A stretch of 23,689 nucleotides of DNA from UBA1367 sp040268355 (GTDB lineage: Bacteria; Actinomycetota; Coriobacteriia; Coriobacteriales; Atopobiaceae): contig JAWRIT010000103.1 in the NCBI GenBank assembly GCA_040268355.1, forward strand, positions 1-23,689, given 5' to 3'. Shown here one piece after another: positions 13,831-22,340 of the stretch (position 1 is its first letter; each line of letters begins with the position of its first letter). The notes beneath the pieces are model-generated. The model did no database searches. It was not told the DNA's origin and saw only the letters and a program-made list of their open reading frames with translations. The translations under genes and the position numbers were made by a program.

Positions 13831-15234
13831 CTAGCGGTCCTCCCTCTGGTCCAGCTTGGGGGTGCCGGGGGCGGAAAGCGGACACGGCCAGGCGGTGCCC
13901 GTTGCGTCGGCGCAGGCAGCCCGCACGTCGTCGAAGGCCTCCTGCCCAAGCTCTGCCAGCGTGCGCCGCATCCCCACCGAGAGCGCGTGCGCCCACAGGC
14001 CCTCCGCCTGGGCGAGCGTCTGCACCGCCGGGGCGTCGGCAAGCAGGCCCTCGGGCGTGTAGGCGATGACGCTCGAGCGCTTCTGGAAGTCGTAGACGCC
14101 CAAGGGGTTGGAGAAGCGCGCCGTGCCACCGGTGGGCAGCGTGTGGTTGGGCCCGGCAACGTAATCGCCCAGCGGCTCGGAGCTCCACGGGCCCACGAAG
14201 ATGGCGCCGGCGTTGTCGATGCGTCCCAAGAGCGAGATGGCGTCGGCACAGTGCAGCTCGAGGTGCTCGGGGGCGATGAGGTTCACCGCGTCGACGGCCG
14301 CCTCGAGCGTGTCGCAGCTGACGACCAGGCCCTGGTCGTCAAGCGAGGAGCGGGTGATCTCCTCGCGCGGGCTCTGCACGACCAGCCGTTCGATCGCGTC
14401 CTGCACGCGCGCCGACAGCGTCGGGTCCGTCGTCACGAGGTAGCAGGCGGCAAGGGGATCGTGCTCTGCCTGGGCCATGAGGTCGGCCGCGACCACCGCC
14501 GCGTCGGCAGTGGCGTCGGCGAGCACGCACACCTCGGAGGGACCGGCCACCATGTCGATGCCCACGTCGCCCGAGACGCAGCGCTTCGCGGCAGCGACGT
14601 AGGCGTTGCCCGGCCCGACGACCTTCTCGACCTTGGGGATGCTCTCGGTGCCATAGGCGACGGCCGCGATGGCCTGGGCGCCGCCGACGGCGTAGACCTC
14701 GTCGACGCCCACGCGGGCGGCGGCGGCGAGCGTGTAGGCGGAGAGCGAGCCGTCGCGCTGCGGGGGCGTGACCATGATCACGCGCGGCACGCCCGCCACC
14801 TTGGCGGGAATGACGTCCATGAGCACGGTGGAGGGGTACTGCGCCCGGCCTCCCGGCACGTACACGGCCACCGAGGGGACCGGCTTCACCTGCACGCCCA
14901 GAAGCGTCCCGTCGCGACGCGTCGTGAACCAGGACTGCTCGCGCTCGCGCTCGTGGAAGTCGGTGATCTGACGGTGGGCGCGCTCGAGGGCGTCCAAAAA
15001 CGCGTGGTCGACCAGATCGAGCGCCCCGCGCACGACCTGATCGGGCACCAGGAAGCGCTCGGGGCAGGCACCGTCGAAGCGCAGGCAGTACTCGCGCACC
15101 GCCGCGTCCTTGCGCTCGCGCACGTCATCCACGATGGCCTGCGCCGCGCGCTCGACGTCGCGCGGGAGGGCGCCGCTGCGCCGGAGGTCATCGGACGTGA
15201 GGCGCTGGTCGCCGGCCAGAGATATCTCTCGCAT
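13831..15234 (-). CDS. hisD: Histidinol dehydrogenase
   Basis: HisD oxidises histidinol to histidine in two NAD-dependent steps. It is a zinc enzyme. The product is 467 aa, roughly 35-40 residues longer than the usual 430. VYVPGGRA, VVGPGNAYVAAAKR and GPSEVCVLAD are the family blocks. The zinc ligands are probably Gln256 and His258 (QAEHD), Asp357 (GDYVAG) and His416; Glu323 and His324 (APEHLE) are the catalytic pair. The core ends around residue 430. The remaining tail (QEAFDD onward) is extra and of unknown role. The start lies 3 bp after the hisZG stop. Confidence 0.97.
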   Translation of the reverse strand: MREISLAGDQRLTSDDLRRSGALPRDVERAAQAIVDDVRERKDAAVREYCLRFDGACPERFLVPDQVVRGALDLVDHAFLDALERAHRQITDFHEREREQSWFTTRRDGTLLGVQVKPVPSVAVYVPGGRAQYPSTVLMDVIPAKVAGVPRVIMVTPPQRDGSLSAYTLAAAARVGVDEVYAVGGAQAIAAVAYGTESIPKVEKVVGPGNAYVAAAKRCVSGDVGIDMVAGPSEVCVLADATADAAVVAADLMAQAEHDPLAACYLVTTDPTLSARVQDAIERLVVQSPREEITRSSLDDQGLVVSCDTLEAAVDAVNLIAPEHLELHCADAISLLGRIDNAGAIFVGPWSSEPLGDYVAGPNHTLPTGGTARFSNPLGVYDFQKRSSVIAYTPEGLLADAPAVQTLAQAEGLWAHALSVGMRRTLAELGQEAFDDVRAACADATGTAWPCPLSAPGTPKLDQREDR

Positions 15235-15237
15235 GTG

Positions 15238-16902
15238 CTACTCCTCGCTTTTCGAGACGACGGCGGCCAGGCGCTCAGAGAGCTCGCGGATGCGCGGGTC
15301 GCTACGGTAGGCGGCGGGTCCGGAGAAGAACCGTGCCGTGCACTCCAGCACCTCGTCGACCACGACGAGGTCGTTCTCCGCAAGCGTCGTGCCGGTCGCC
15401 GTGATGTCAACGATGCGGTCGGTCATGCCCACGATGGGTCCCAGCTCTATGTTGCCGTGGAGCTGCACGATGTCAACCTGCTGGCCGATGCGCTCGTAGT
15501 AGTCGCGCGTGATGCGGGGGTACTTGGTCGCCACGCGCACCGTGCCGCGCCACGAGTAGGCCCGCTCGGCCGCGCCCGCACGGTCGGTGGGCTCGGCCAC
15601 GACGAAGCGGCAGCCCCCAAAGCGCAGGTCCACCAGCTGCAGCAGGTCGACCCCCGCCTCGATGATGGAGTCGCTGCCGCACATGCCGCAGTCCGCGCCC
15701 CCATGGGCCACGAAGACCGGGGCGTCCTGCGCGCGCACGATGAGGTATTCGACGTCTCCCGCCGGGACGATCAGCCGCCGGCCCGGCTCGCGCAGCTCCT
15801 CGACGGGAAGCCCCGCCTGCTCCAGCAGGCGCACCGCATCTTTGAACAGGCCTCCCTTGGGCACGGCGATGCGCAGCGGCCGCTCCGCCACGCGCACGCC
15901 CGGCGCCACCACGCCCGACTCGCCCTGTTCGCCCAGGATCTCCTGAAGCCGCTCGAGCGCCAGCATGAAGCCGCACGCGGCGAGGTCCTTGAGGCCGGTG
16001 CTGGCGAGCACCGCGTCGTAGCGGCCACCCGAGGCGATGGCGGCGGTGATGCCCTCGGCATAGCCCTTGAAGATGACGCCCGTGTAGTAGTCGAAGGAGT
16101 TCATGACCGAGAAGTCGAGGCGCAGGGCGCCCGCCGCGACCAGATCGCCCAGCTCGGAGAGCAGGGCGCGCAGCTCGATGGTGCCGCGCAGCTCCGGTGC
16201 CACGCCCGCCCCGTCGAGCAGGTCGTCGACCTCGTCGAGCGCACGCGCGTCCCCGGCGACGCGGGGAAGGCGGCAGAGCGCCCGCGCCGCGGCGGGCTCC
16301 AGCTGCGAGGCGGCCACCAGCTCGTCGAGGCCGACGAGGTCGGAGCCATGCACCAGCGAGAGCGCCGCACGGCGGAAGTCCTCGCTGGGGGCGCAGGCGT
16401 CGAGCAGGGCCGTGAAGGGCGTCACCGAACCGCACACGATGCGCCACGCCGGCACCTCGAGGGTGCGCAGCACCTCTGCGAGCAGGGCTATGACCTCGGC
16501 CTCCGACTCGATGCCCGCACCGCCCACCAGCTCGACCCCGAGCTGGGTGAACTGGCGCGGCTGCCCGGAGAGCGTGGACTCCTCGCGCACGACGGGGGCG
16601 TTGTAGCGCAGACGCAGCGGCAGCATGGCGCCGGCGAGACGCGCCGACACCATGCGCGCGATGGCGAGCGTGATGTCGGGCCGCATGACGAGCAGACTGC
16701 CGTCGACGTCAAAGAGCTGGAAGGGCGACTCGGGAATGCGGCCGCCCCGCTCGAGCGCGGCCTTGTCCTCGAGCAGGGGCGTCTCGACGGGAAGGTACCC
16801 ATGCGCGGAGAAGCACGTGCGCACCTTCTCGGAGATGCGCTCGCGTGCGACCGCCTCGGTTGGCAATATGTCTCGAAACCCGCTGGGTGTACCCGTCTGC
16901 AT
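15238..16902 (-). CDS. hisZG: HisZ–HisG fusion: ATP phosphoribosyltransferase, regulatory plus catalytic domains
   Basis: One uninterrupted frame of 554 aa encodes two proteins that are normally separate. Residues 1 to about 323 are HisZ, a class II aminoacyl-tRNA synthetase paralogue: VMRPDITLAIARM, LRLRYNAPVVREES, QFTQLGVELVG and FDYYTGVIFKGYAEG followed by SGGRYD. Residues about 342-554 are short-form HisG: LRIAVPKGGLFKDAV, the segment around CGMCGSD, RVATKYPRITRDYY, and the PRPP-binding VDITATGTTLAEN. A linker of about 18 residues joins them. Short HisG needs HisZ for activity and feedback control, so the fusion would fix the stoichiometry. It catalyses the first committed step (ATP + PRPP). 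It opens the his operon. Start 16902 has AAGGA about 10 bp away. Confidence 0.94.
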   Translation of the reverse strand: MQTGTPSGFRDILPTEAVARERISEKVRTCFSAHGYLPVETPLLEDKAALERGGRIPESPFQLFDVDGSLLVMRPDITLAIARMVSARLAGAMLPLRLRYNAPVVREESTLSGQPRQFTQLGVELVGGAGIESEAEVIALLAEVLRTLEVPAWRIVCGSVTPFTALLDACAPSEDFRRAALSLVHGSDLVGLDELVAASQLEPAAARALCRLPRVAGDARALDEVDDLLDGAGVAPELRGTIELRALLSELGDLVAAGALRLDFSVMNSFDYYTGVIFKGYAEGITAAIASGGRYDAVLASTGLKDLAACGFMLALERLQEILGEQGESGVVAPGVRVAERPLRIAVPKGGLFKDAVRLLEQAGLPVEELREPGRRLIVPAGDVEYLIVRAQDAPVFVAHGGADCGMCGSDSIIEAGVDLLQLVDLRFGGCRFVVAEPTDRAGAAERAYSWRGTVRVATKYPRITRDYYERIGQQVDIVQLHGNIELGPIVGMTDRIVDITATGTTLAENDLVVVDEVLECTARFFSGPAAYRSDPRIRELSERLAAVVSKSEE

Positions 16903-16934
16903 CCTCGGTTCTTCCTTCCCCTCATGTGCCCGAC

Positions 16935-16954
16935 TACTTTAGCACGCTAAAGTA
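16935..16954. promoter_or_regulatory. Perfect palindrome upstream of the his operon, likely operator
   Basis: TACTTTAGCACGCTAAAGTA is a perfect 9-bp inverted repeat around a 2-bp centre, 33 bp upstream of the hisZG start. A 2-nt loop makes an RNA hairpin unlikely, and no T-run follows, so a protein-binding site is the better reading. The form fits TrpR-family repressors, one branch of which (YerC/HisR) has been linked to histidine genes. That assignment is an inference. I saw no second copy in the window and no histidine-rich leader peptide. Confidence 0.6.
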
Positions 16955-17035
16955 TCAGTCGCTCCCGCTCCCCCATCCGGTAACGTGAGCGAAACGCGCT
17001 CCGACGGGTTCCTGTGGTCCCGCACCGCGCGGCCC

Positions 17036-18793
17036 TCAGCGCCCCCGGCGCAGCAGCCGTCCCGCCAGGTCGCGCACGAGGGCGGTCTCGGGCGCGCCCA
17101 GCAAGGTCGCAAGTCCGAAGGTCACCAGGACCGAAGGAATCCCCCCTGCCACGGTGTGGAGCAGCGCCCGCGGGATCGACTGCCCGATGGGTCCCATTGC
17201 CTGCGAGAGTCCCAGCAGCACGCCTGCGCCCACCGCCGCGCCGGCAAGACCGAAGAGGCTCGCGCGCACCACCGAGGCCACGACCGACCGAAGCCCCAGG
17301 TGTCCCAGGTGCGAGCGCAGGCTCGCGAAGGTGACCACGTCCACTGCCAAGAAGAAAAAGGCGGAGCTCAGGGCCACCATGTCGAGGCCAAAATGAGGCG
17401 TCGCGAACAGGCAGATGCCGACCTGGATGGCGGTGGCGACCACGTTGGCCACGGCAAAGAGCCCCATCCGCCGCAGCGAGGAGCAGACCTTCTGCAGGTA
17501 CATGCACACGCCGTAGACCGGCAGGGACACGGCGAGCGCCCGCAGGTAGCTTGCCGTCATGGCGATGTCGCTGGCCGAGAACTTGCCCGCCGCGAGCATC
17601 GTCACCAAGGGCGAGGCGAACACGATCAGGTACAGCATGAAGGGGATCATGAAGAAGCAGACCTTGCTCGTGCCCGACGCGACGCCCCGACGATAGGCGT
17701 CCATGTCGCCCCGCGCGACGTCGTCGGCCAGCTCGGTGAACATGGCGGTGGTGATGGGCACCGCCAGTATCGCGTAGGGCAGCGTGTACCACAGGCGCGC
17801 GTAGTAGGACACCGACGCCCCCACCGCCGTCACCGAGAGGGCGGAGCTGTTCATGACCGAGACGGTCACGAACGAGCACACCATGACGACCAGCGACGGC
17901 ACGCCGATGGAGAGGGTGTCTTTGAGCGCCGGATCGCGCAGGTTGATGTAGGGCCGCAGCCGTATCCCGTGCCGGCGCAAGGAAGGCATCTGCATGACGA
18001 CCTGCACGGCCACGCCAAGCGGGTTGCCGAGCGCCAGCAGCACGAGTGCCAGGCCCGGGTTCGAGTCGACCAGGGCCGCGTAGGCGAGAAAGGAGGCCGT
18101 GGTCACGAAGTTGTTGAAGATGGGCGCCGCGCTGCTCCAGAAGTAGTCACGCTCGGCGTTCAGCACGCCCGAGAAGATCGACGAGAGCGCGTAGAGCACC
18201 ACCTCGATCACGAAGAACCGGAAGAAGTAGGTGGCCAGGTCGGCATCGAAGTCCGCGCTGGCCGAGAACGACTGGGTCCACACCACCTGCGCGGCAAAGA
18301 CGAAGCCGAGCGCCGTAGTGGCCCCCATGAGCACGAGCACGATGGAGACGAGGTTGGAGGTGTACTCGCTCGCGCCGCGCGTGCCGAGGTCCCGTTTGAC
18401 CGACTGGTAGACCGGCAGGAAGGCCGTGACGAGCATACCGCCGATGACCAGTTCGTAGAGCTGGTTGGGGAGGTTGTTGGCCACCGAGTAGCAGCTCGCG
18501 ATGACCGTCACGCCCAGCGCGTAGGCCTGGCCCCAGGTGCGCAGGAACCCCGTGAGGCGGCTCACGACGACCAGCACGCTCATGAGCGCCGCCGAGCGTC
18601 CCACCTGGGCCTCGCGCACCTCCTCGGACGTGCCCTCCGCAGGCGCCGCTGGCGCGGGCGCGCCGACGGGCCGGGCGTGGCGCCCTCGGGGAGCGACCCC
18701 TCTGGGGGCGATCCCTCGGGAGGCGCTTCCTCGGGAGGCGGCCCCTCCGGAGGCGGTCCCTGAAGGGGCCAGGTGCTTTGGCTTTCTGGCCAT
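17036..18793 (-). CDS. murJ: Lipid II flippase MurJ
   Basis: MurJ moves the peptidoglycan precursor lipid II across the cytoplasmic membrane. The product is 585 aa. The core begins near residue 65 (RSAALMSVLVVVSRLTGFLRTWG) and has about 14 hydrophobic segments, with the family feature NNLPNQLYELVIGGMLVTAF. Residues 1-64 form a predicted cytoplasmic tail rich in Ala, Pro, Gly and Arg; residues 8-37 are coded by a 15-bp tandem repeat. Extended N- or C-terminal tails are known in actinobacterial MurJ/MviN proteins, but this repeat is unusual. The start lies 2 bp after the ybaK stop with a GAGGCGG site. It precedes the his operon by 133 bp. Confidence 0.94.
   Translation of the reverse strand: MARKPKHLAPSGTASGGAASRGSASRGIAPRGVAPRGRHARPVGAPAPAAPAEGTSEEVREAQVGRSAALMSVLVVVSRLTGFLRTWGQAYALGVTVIASCYSVANNLPNQLYELVIGGMLVTAFLPVYQSVKRDLGTRGASEYTSNLVSIVLVLMGATTALGFVFAAQVVWTQSFSASADFDADLATYFFRFFVIEVVLYALSSIFSGVLNAERDYFWSSAAPIFNNFVTTASFLAYAALVDSNPGLALVLLALGNPLGVAVQVVMQMPSLRRHGIRLRPYINLRDPALKDTLSIGVPSLVVMVCSFVTVSVMNSSALSVTAVGASVSYYARLWYTLPYAILAVPITTAMFTELADDVARGDMDAYRRGVASGTSKVCFFMIPFMLYLIVFASPLVTMLAAGKFSASDIAMTASYLRALAVSLPVYGVCMYLQKVCSSLRRMGLFAVANVVATAIQVGICLFATPHFGLDMVALSSAFFFLAVDVVTFASLRSHLGHLGLRSVVASVVRASLFGLAGAAVGAGVLLGLSQAMGPIGQSIPRALLHTVAGGIPSVLVTFGLATLLGAPETALVRDLAGRLLRRGR
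18684..18773 (-). repeat. 15-bp tandem repeat in the 5' end of murJ
   Basis: Six consecutive 15-bp units run without gaps (starts at 18684, 18699, 18714, 18729, 18744 and 18759). The central three share CCTCGGGAGGCG with one mismatch or fewer; the outer units have drifted. Because 15 is a multiple of 3, changes in copy number keep the frame and add or remove five residues of the type S/P-R/G-G-x-A in the MurJ N-terminal tail. Confidence 0.8.
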
Positions 18794-18795
18794 GG

Positions 18796-19299
18796 CTAGA
18801 CCGCCTCTCGTGTGATGTCCGCAAAGGTGGCGCCCACGAAGGCGGCAAGCGCCTGCGGGTCGAGCCGGAGGCTGAGCCCCCGCCTGCCACCCGAGATGCC
18901 GATCGTGTCAAAGAGCTGCGCCGTCTCGTCGATGATCGTGGGAAGGCGCCGCTTCATCCCCACCGGCGAGCAGCCCCCGCGAACGTAGCCCGTCGTGGGC
19001 TCGAGCTCGCGGGTGGGCAGCATCGAGAGCGACTTCTCCCCTGCCACGGTGGCCGCCTTCTTGAGGTCGAGGTCGAGGGCCACCGGGACGCAGCAGACCA
19101 CGTGGGCGCCCGAGGGAGCCACCGTCACCAGCGTCTTGAAGGAGGCGTCCGGGTCCTCTCCCAGCTGCTGCGCCACGTGCAGCCCATAGCCCATCTCCAC
19201 GCTGCCATCGTCGTCATAGGGCATCGCCTCGAAGGCCACCCCGCCGCGCTCCAGCTCCCGCATGGCGTTGGTCTTGGCCAGCCGTCCCGCATGTGCCAT
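18796..19299 (-). CDS. ybaK: YbaK/ProRS-associated Cys-tRNA(Pro) deacylase family protein
   Basis: Members of this family hydrolyse mischarged tRNAs, chiefly Cys-tRNA(Pro) made by prolyl-tRNA synthetase. The predicted 167 aa is normal for the free-standing enzyme. FKTLVTV carries the conserved Lys55, and LKKAATVAGEKSLSML with GYVRGGCSPVGMKRRLP is the substrate-pocket signature. The frame is open for 31 more codons, but start 19299 (MAHAGRLAKTNAM) agrees with homology and has GGAG 9 bp away. It lies 55 bp after uvrA and 2 bp before murJ, so the three may be cotranscribed. The exact tRNA specificity is not readable from sequence. Confidence 0.92.
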   Translation of the reverse strand: MAHAGRLAKTNAMRELERGGVAFEAMPYDDDGSVEMGYGLHVAQQLGEDPDASFKTLVTVAPSGAHVVCCVPVALDLDLKKAATVAGEKSLSMLPTRELEPTTGYVRGGCSPVGMKRRLPTIIDETAQLFDTIGISGGRRGLSLRLDPQALAAFVGATFADITREAV

Positions 19300-19354
19300 C
19301 CGCACGTCTCCGTTCTCCCTCTCGCCGCCGCTCGCGCCCGCAGGCGCGGCGCAC

Positions 19355-22225
19355 TCAGCCCTCCTGCCGCGCGTGGTCGCGCTCCAGCACACGGGCCAGG
19401 TAGCGACCCGTGTAGCTATCGCTCACCTCGGCGACCTGCTCGGGCGTCCCGTAGGCCACCACGGTGCCGCCACCATCGCCGCCTTCGGGACCCAGGTCGA
19501 TGATGCGGTCTGCCATCTTGATGACGTCGAGGTTGTGCTCGATCACCAGCACCGTGTTGCCCGCGTCCACCAGACGCTCGAGCACTTCGACCAGCTGGCG
19601 GACGTCGTCGAAGTGCAGACCTGTGGTCGGCTCGTCCAGGATGTAGAAGGTCTTGCCCGTCTGCTGGCGGTGCAGCTCCTTGGCGAGCTTCACGCGCTGC
19701 GCCTCGCCGCCCGAGAGCGTGGTGGCGGGCTGCCCCAGGTGCACGTACCCCAGGCCCACGTCGTGCAGGGTCTCCAGCTTCCGCTTGACGCGCGGGATGT
19801 TGGCAAAGAAGGCCAGCGCCTCGGTCACCGTCATGTCGAGCACGTCGGCGATGGTCTTGCCGTGGTAGGTGACCTCCAGCGTCTCGCGGTTGTAGCGCTT
19901 GCCGTGGCACACCTCGCAGGGGACGTAGATGTCGGGCAGGAAGTTCATCTCGATCTTGATCTGCCCGTCGCCCTTGCAGGCCTCGCAGCGGCCACCCGGC
20001 ACGTTGAAGGAGAACCGCCCGGGGCTGTAGCCGCGCGCCCGGCTCTCGGGCGTGCTGGCAAAGAGCGCCCGCAGGTCGTCCCACAGACCGATGTAGGTGG
20101 CGGGATTGGAGCGCGGCGTACGCCCGATGGGACTCTGGTCGATGTCGATGACCTTGTCGATACGCTCGATCCCGTCAATCTTGCGATAGGGGCCGACCAG
20201 GCGCTTGGACCGGTGGACGGCGTTGGTGAGCGCTGGGGCGATGGTGTCGGTGACCAGCGAGCTCTTGCCCGAGCCCGACACGCCCGTCACCACGGTGAGC
20301 GTGCCCAGCTCGATCTTTGTGTCGACGCGCTTGAGGTTGTTGGCCGTGGCGCCAAAGATCTTGAGCTGGCCCTTGCGAGGCCTGCGCCGCTTGGCCGGCA
20401 GCGCCACCTCCCGCCGCCCCACGAGGTAGGCGCCGGTGAGCGAGTCGGGGTTGCGCTCGATCTCCGCCGGCGTGCCCGCCGCCACGATGCCCCCGCCCAT
20501 CTCGCCGGCGCCGGGACCCATGTCGATGACGAAGTCGGCCGAACGGATGGTGTCCTCGTCGTGCTCGACCACGATGACGGTGTTGCCCTGGTCGCGGAGG
20601 CGCTGCAGGGTCTTGATGAGGCGGTCGTTGTCGCGCTGGTGCAAGCCGATGGAGGGCTCGTCCAGGATGTAGAGCACCCCCATGAGCCCCGCCCCGATCT
20701 GCGTGGCCAGTCGGATGCGTTGGGCCTCTCCGCCCGAGAGCGTCGAGGCGGCACGGCTGAGTGTGAGGTAGTCGAGGCCCACGTTGACCATGAAGCGCAG
20801 GCGGGCGACGATCTCCTTGACGATGGCGGCACCGATGAGGTGCTGGCGCTCGGTGAGCTGCAGGCGCTCGAAGAAGTCCAAACACGCGCGGCACGACAGG
20901 TCGCAGACCTGCTGGATGTTGCGGTCCCCCACCGTCACGGCCAGGTACTCGGGCTTGAGGCGTGCCCCGTGGCAGGTCGGGCACGGGACCTCGCGGATGT
21001 AGCGCTCCAGGTGCGTCCGCGTGGTCTCCGAGGTCGTCTCCTGGTACTTGTCGAACAGGATCGACCGCACGCCGGAGAACTTGGTGAACCAGTGAGTGTC
21101 CCGTCCGTCGCGCGTGTGGTAGTCCACGCGGATCTTGGTGTTGCCCAGGCCGTCGAGCAGGGCGTTCTGCGCCTTCCGGGGAAGGTCGCGCCAGGCGGTC
21201 TCGTCGGAGACGCCCAGGTGGCGGCACACGGCCGAGAAGATCTGCGGGTAGTAGTTGGAGCGGTCGAACAGGCTCCCAAAGACGCCCTCGGAGACGGAGC
21301 GCGACGGGTCCTCGATGATGGCGCTGGCGTCCACGATGCGCCGCGTGCCGATGCCGTCGCAGTCCGGGCAGGCACCGTAGGGCGCGTTGAAGGAGAAGTC
21401 GCGGGGCTGGAGGTCGTCGATGGAGTGGCCGTGCTCCGGACAGGCGAGCGCCAGCGAGTACTGCAGCAGCTCCTCGGGCTGCTCCTCGGGGTTGTCGCGT
21501 CCGGCGAGCAGGAAGAAGCCCACGCGGCCGGAGGCGAGGCGCGTCGCGGTCTCCACGGCCTCGGCGATGCGCCCGAGGGAGTTCTCCCGCACCACCACGC
21601 GGTCGACCACGACCTCGATGGTGTGCTTGAACTTCTTGTCGAGCTTCAGGTCCTCGTCCGTCAGGTCGCGCACCTCACCGTCCACCCGCACGCGCGAGAA
21701 GCCCTCGTGGCGCAGGTCCTCGAAGAGCTTGGCGAACTCGCCCTTGCGCCCCAGCACCACCGGCGCGAGCACGAGCGCGCGGCGGCCCTGCGCCAGCGCG
21801 AGGACCTTGTCGGCCACCTGGTCGGTCGTCTGCCGCTCGATGACGCGCCCGCACTCGGGGCAGTGCGGCACGCCGACCCGGGCAAAGAGCAGGCGGAGGT
21901 AGTCGTAGATCTCCGTGACCGTGCCCACCGTGGAGCGGGGGTTGCGGCTCGTGGTCTTCTGGTCGATGGAGACGGCTGGCGACAGGCCGTCGATGCTGTC
22001 TAGGTCGGGCTTGTCCATCTGCCCCAGGAACATGCGCGCGTAGCTGGACAGGCTCTCCACGTAGCGGCGCTGCCCCTCCGCGTAGATGGTGTCGAACGCA
22101 AGGCTCGACTTGCCCGAGCCCGAGAGGCCCGTGATGACGACGAGCTGGTCTCGAGGGATCTTGACGTCGATGTCGCGCAGGTTGTGCTCGCGTGCGCCAC
22201 GGATGACGATGGAGTCTGATGCCAT
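19355..22225 (-). CDS. uvrA: Excinuclease ABC subunit A
   Basis: UvrA is the dimeric ATPase that detects bulky DNA damage and loads UvrB. The product is 956 aa, full length. It has two ABC modules: Walker A GLSGSGKS at 33-40 and GVSGSGKS in the second half, signatures TLSGGEAQRIRLA and TLSGGEAQRVKLA, and Walker B regions LYILDEPSIGLH and FYILDEPTTGLH. One zinc module reads CPEHG...CPDC (His in place of one Cys, as in other actinobacteria). The C-terminal one is CEAC...CEVC. Start 22225 (MASDSIVIRG) is chosen by homology and a GAGGT site; the frame is open 19 codons further. A LexA-type box overlaps its likely promoter. Confidence 0.98.
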   Translation of the reverse strand: MASDSIVIRGAREHNLRDIDVKIPRDQLVVITGLSGSGKSSLAFDTIYAEGQRRYVESLSSYARMFLGQMDKPDLDSIDGLSPAVSIDQKTTSRNPRSTVGTVTEIYDYLRLLFARVGVPHCPECGRVIERQTTDQVADKVLALAQGRRALVLAPVVLGRKGEFAKLFEDLRHEGFSRVRVDGEVRDLTDEDLKLDKKFKHTIEVVVDRVVVRENSLGRIAEAVETATRLASGRVGFFLLAGRDNPEEQPEELLQYSLALACPEHGHSIDDLQPRDFSFNAPYGACPDCDGIGTRRIVDASAIIEDPSRSVSEGVFGSLFDRSNYYPQIFSAVCRHLGVSDETAWRDLPRKAQNALLDGLGNTKIRVDYHTRDGRDTHWFTKFSGVRSILFDKYQETTSETTRTHLERYIREVPCPTCHGARLKPEYLAVTVGDRNIQQVCDLSCRACLDFFERLQLTERQHLIGAAIVKEIVARLRFMVNVGLDYLTLSRAASTLSGGEAQRIRLATQIGAGLMGVLYILDEPSIGLHQRDNDRLIKTLQRLRDQGNTVIVVEHDEDTIRSADFVIDMGPGAGEMGGGIVAAGTPAEIERNPDSLTGAYLVGRREVALPAKRRRPRKGQLKIFGATANNLKRVDTKIELGTLTVVTGVSGSGKSSLVTDTIAPALTNAVHRSKRLVGPYRKIDGIERIDKVIDIDQSPIGRTPRSNPATYIGLWDDLRALFASTPESRARGYSPGRFSFNVPGGRCEACKGDGQIKIEMNFLPDIYVPCEVCHGKRYNRETLEVTYHGKTIADVLDMTVTEALAFFANIPRVKRKLETLHDVGLGYVHLGQPATTLSGGEAQRVKLAKELHRQQTGKTFYILDEPTTGLHFDDVRQLVEVLERLVDAGNTVLVIEHNLDVIKMADRIIDLGPEGGDGGGTVVAYGTPEQVAEVSDSYTGRYLARVLERDHARQEG

Positions 22226-22287
22226 AGCTGACCTCGTTCTTTGCTCTTGGGTTCGAGGGGGGCTCCGATTCCCCCACCGCATTTTGG

Positions 22288-22308
22288 CTAGCTCTTAAGT
22301 CTAGCTCT
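22288..22308. repeat. 8-bp direct repeat in the uvrA leader
   Basis: CTAGCTCT occurs twice (22288-22295 and 22301-22308), 13 bp apart, in the AT-richer leader between the uvrA promoter and its ATG. The function is unknown and it may be chance. Confidence 0.35.
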
Positions 22309-22328
22309 GCGAGGGGCGCACAAGCCTG

Positions 22329-22340
22329 GAACATCTGTTC
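22329..22340. promoter_or_regulatory. LexA-type SOS box for uvrA
   Basis: GAACATCTGTTC is a perfect GAACA-N2-TGTTC palindrome that fits the Gram-positive/actinobacterial SOS box core GAAC-N4-GTTC. It lies about 104 bp upstream of the uvrA ATG and covers the region from the predicted -10 to +1. LexA bound here would block uvrA transcription. The outer bases G and T differ from the full CGAAC/GTTCG consensus. A half-site GTTCG is at 22373-22377. Confidence 0.7.

Noticed and set aside
13828..16950. Plus-strand open frame of 1040 codons opposite hisC, hisD and hisZG
   Set aside because: It is antisense to three genes with clear motifs. High third-position GC removes stops from the opposite frame. 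The translation is Arg/Asp/Val/Gly-rich with no recognisable domain.
16935..16954. The palindrome before hisZG as a Rho-independent terminator for murJ
   Set aside because: A 2-nt loop is too small for a good RNA hairpin, and no T-run follows on either strand. An operator is the better explanation.
16903..17035. His attenuator or T-box upstream of hisZG
   Set aside because: No short frame with a run of histidine codons and no T-box-like TGGGA motif or terminator/antiterminator pair was seen.
19262..22003. Plus-strand open frame of 913 codons opposite uvrA
   Set aside because: Same codon-bias artefact; uvrA on minus has full ABC and zinc motifs.
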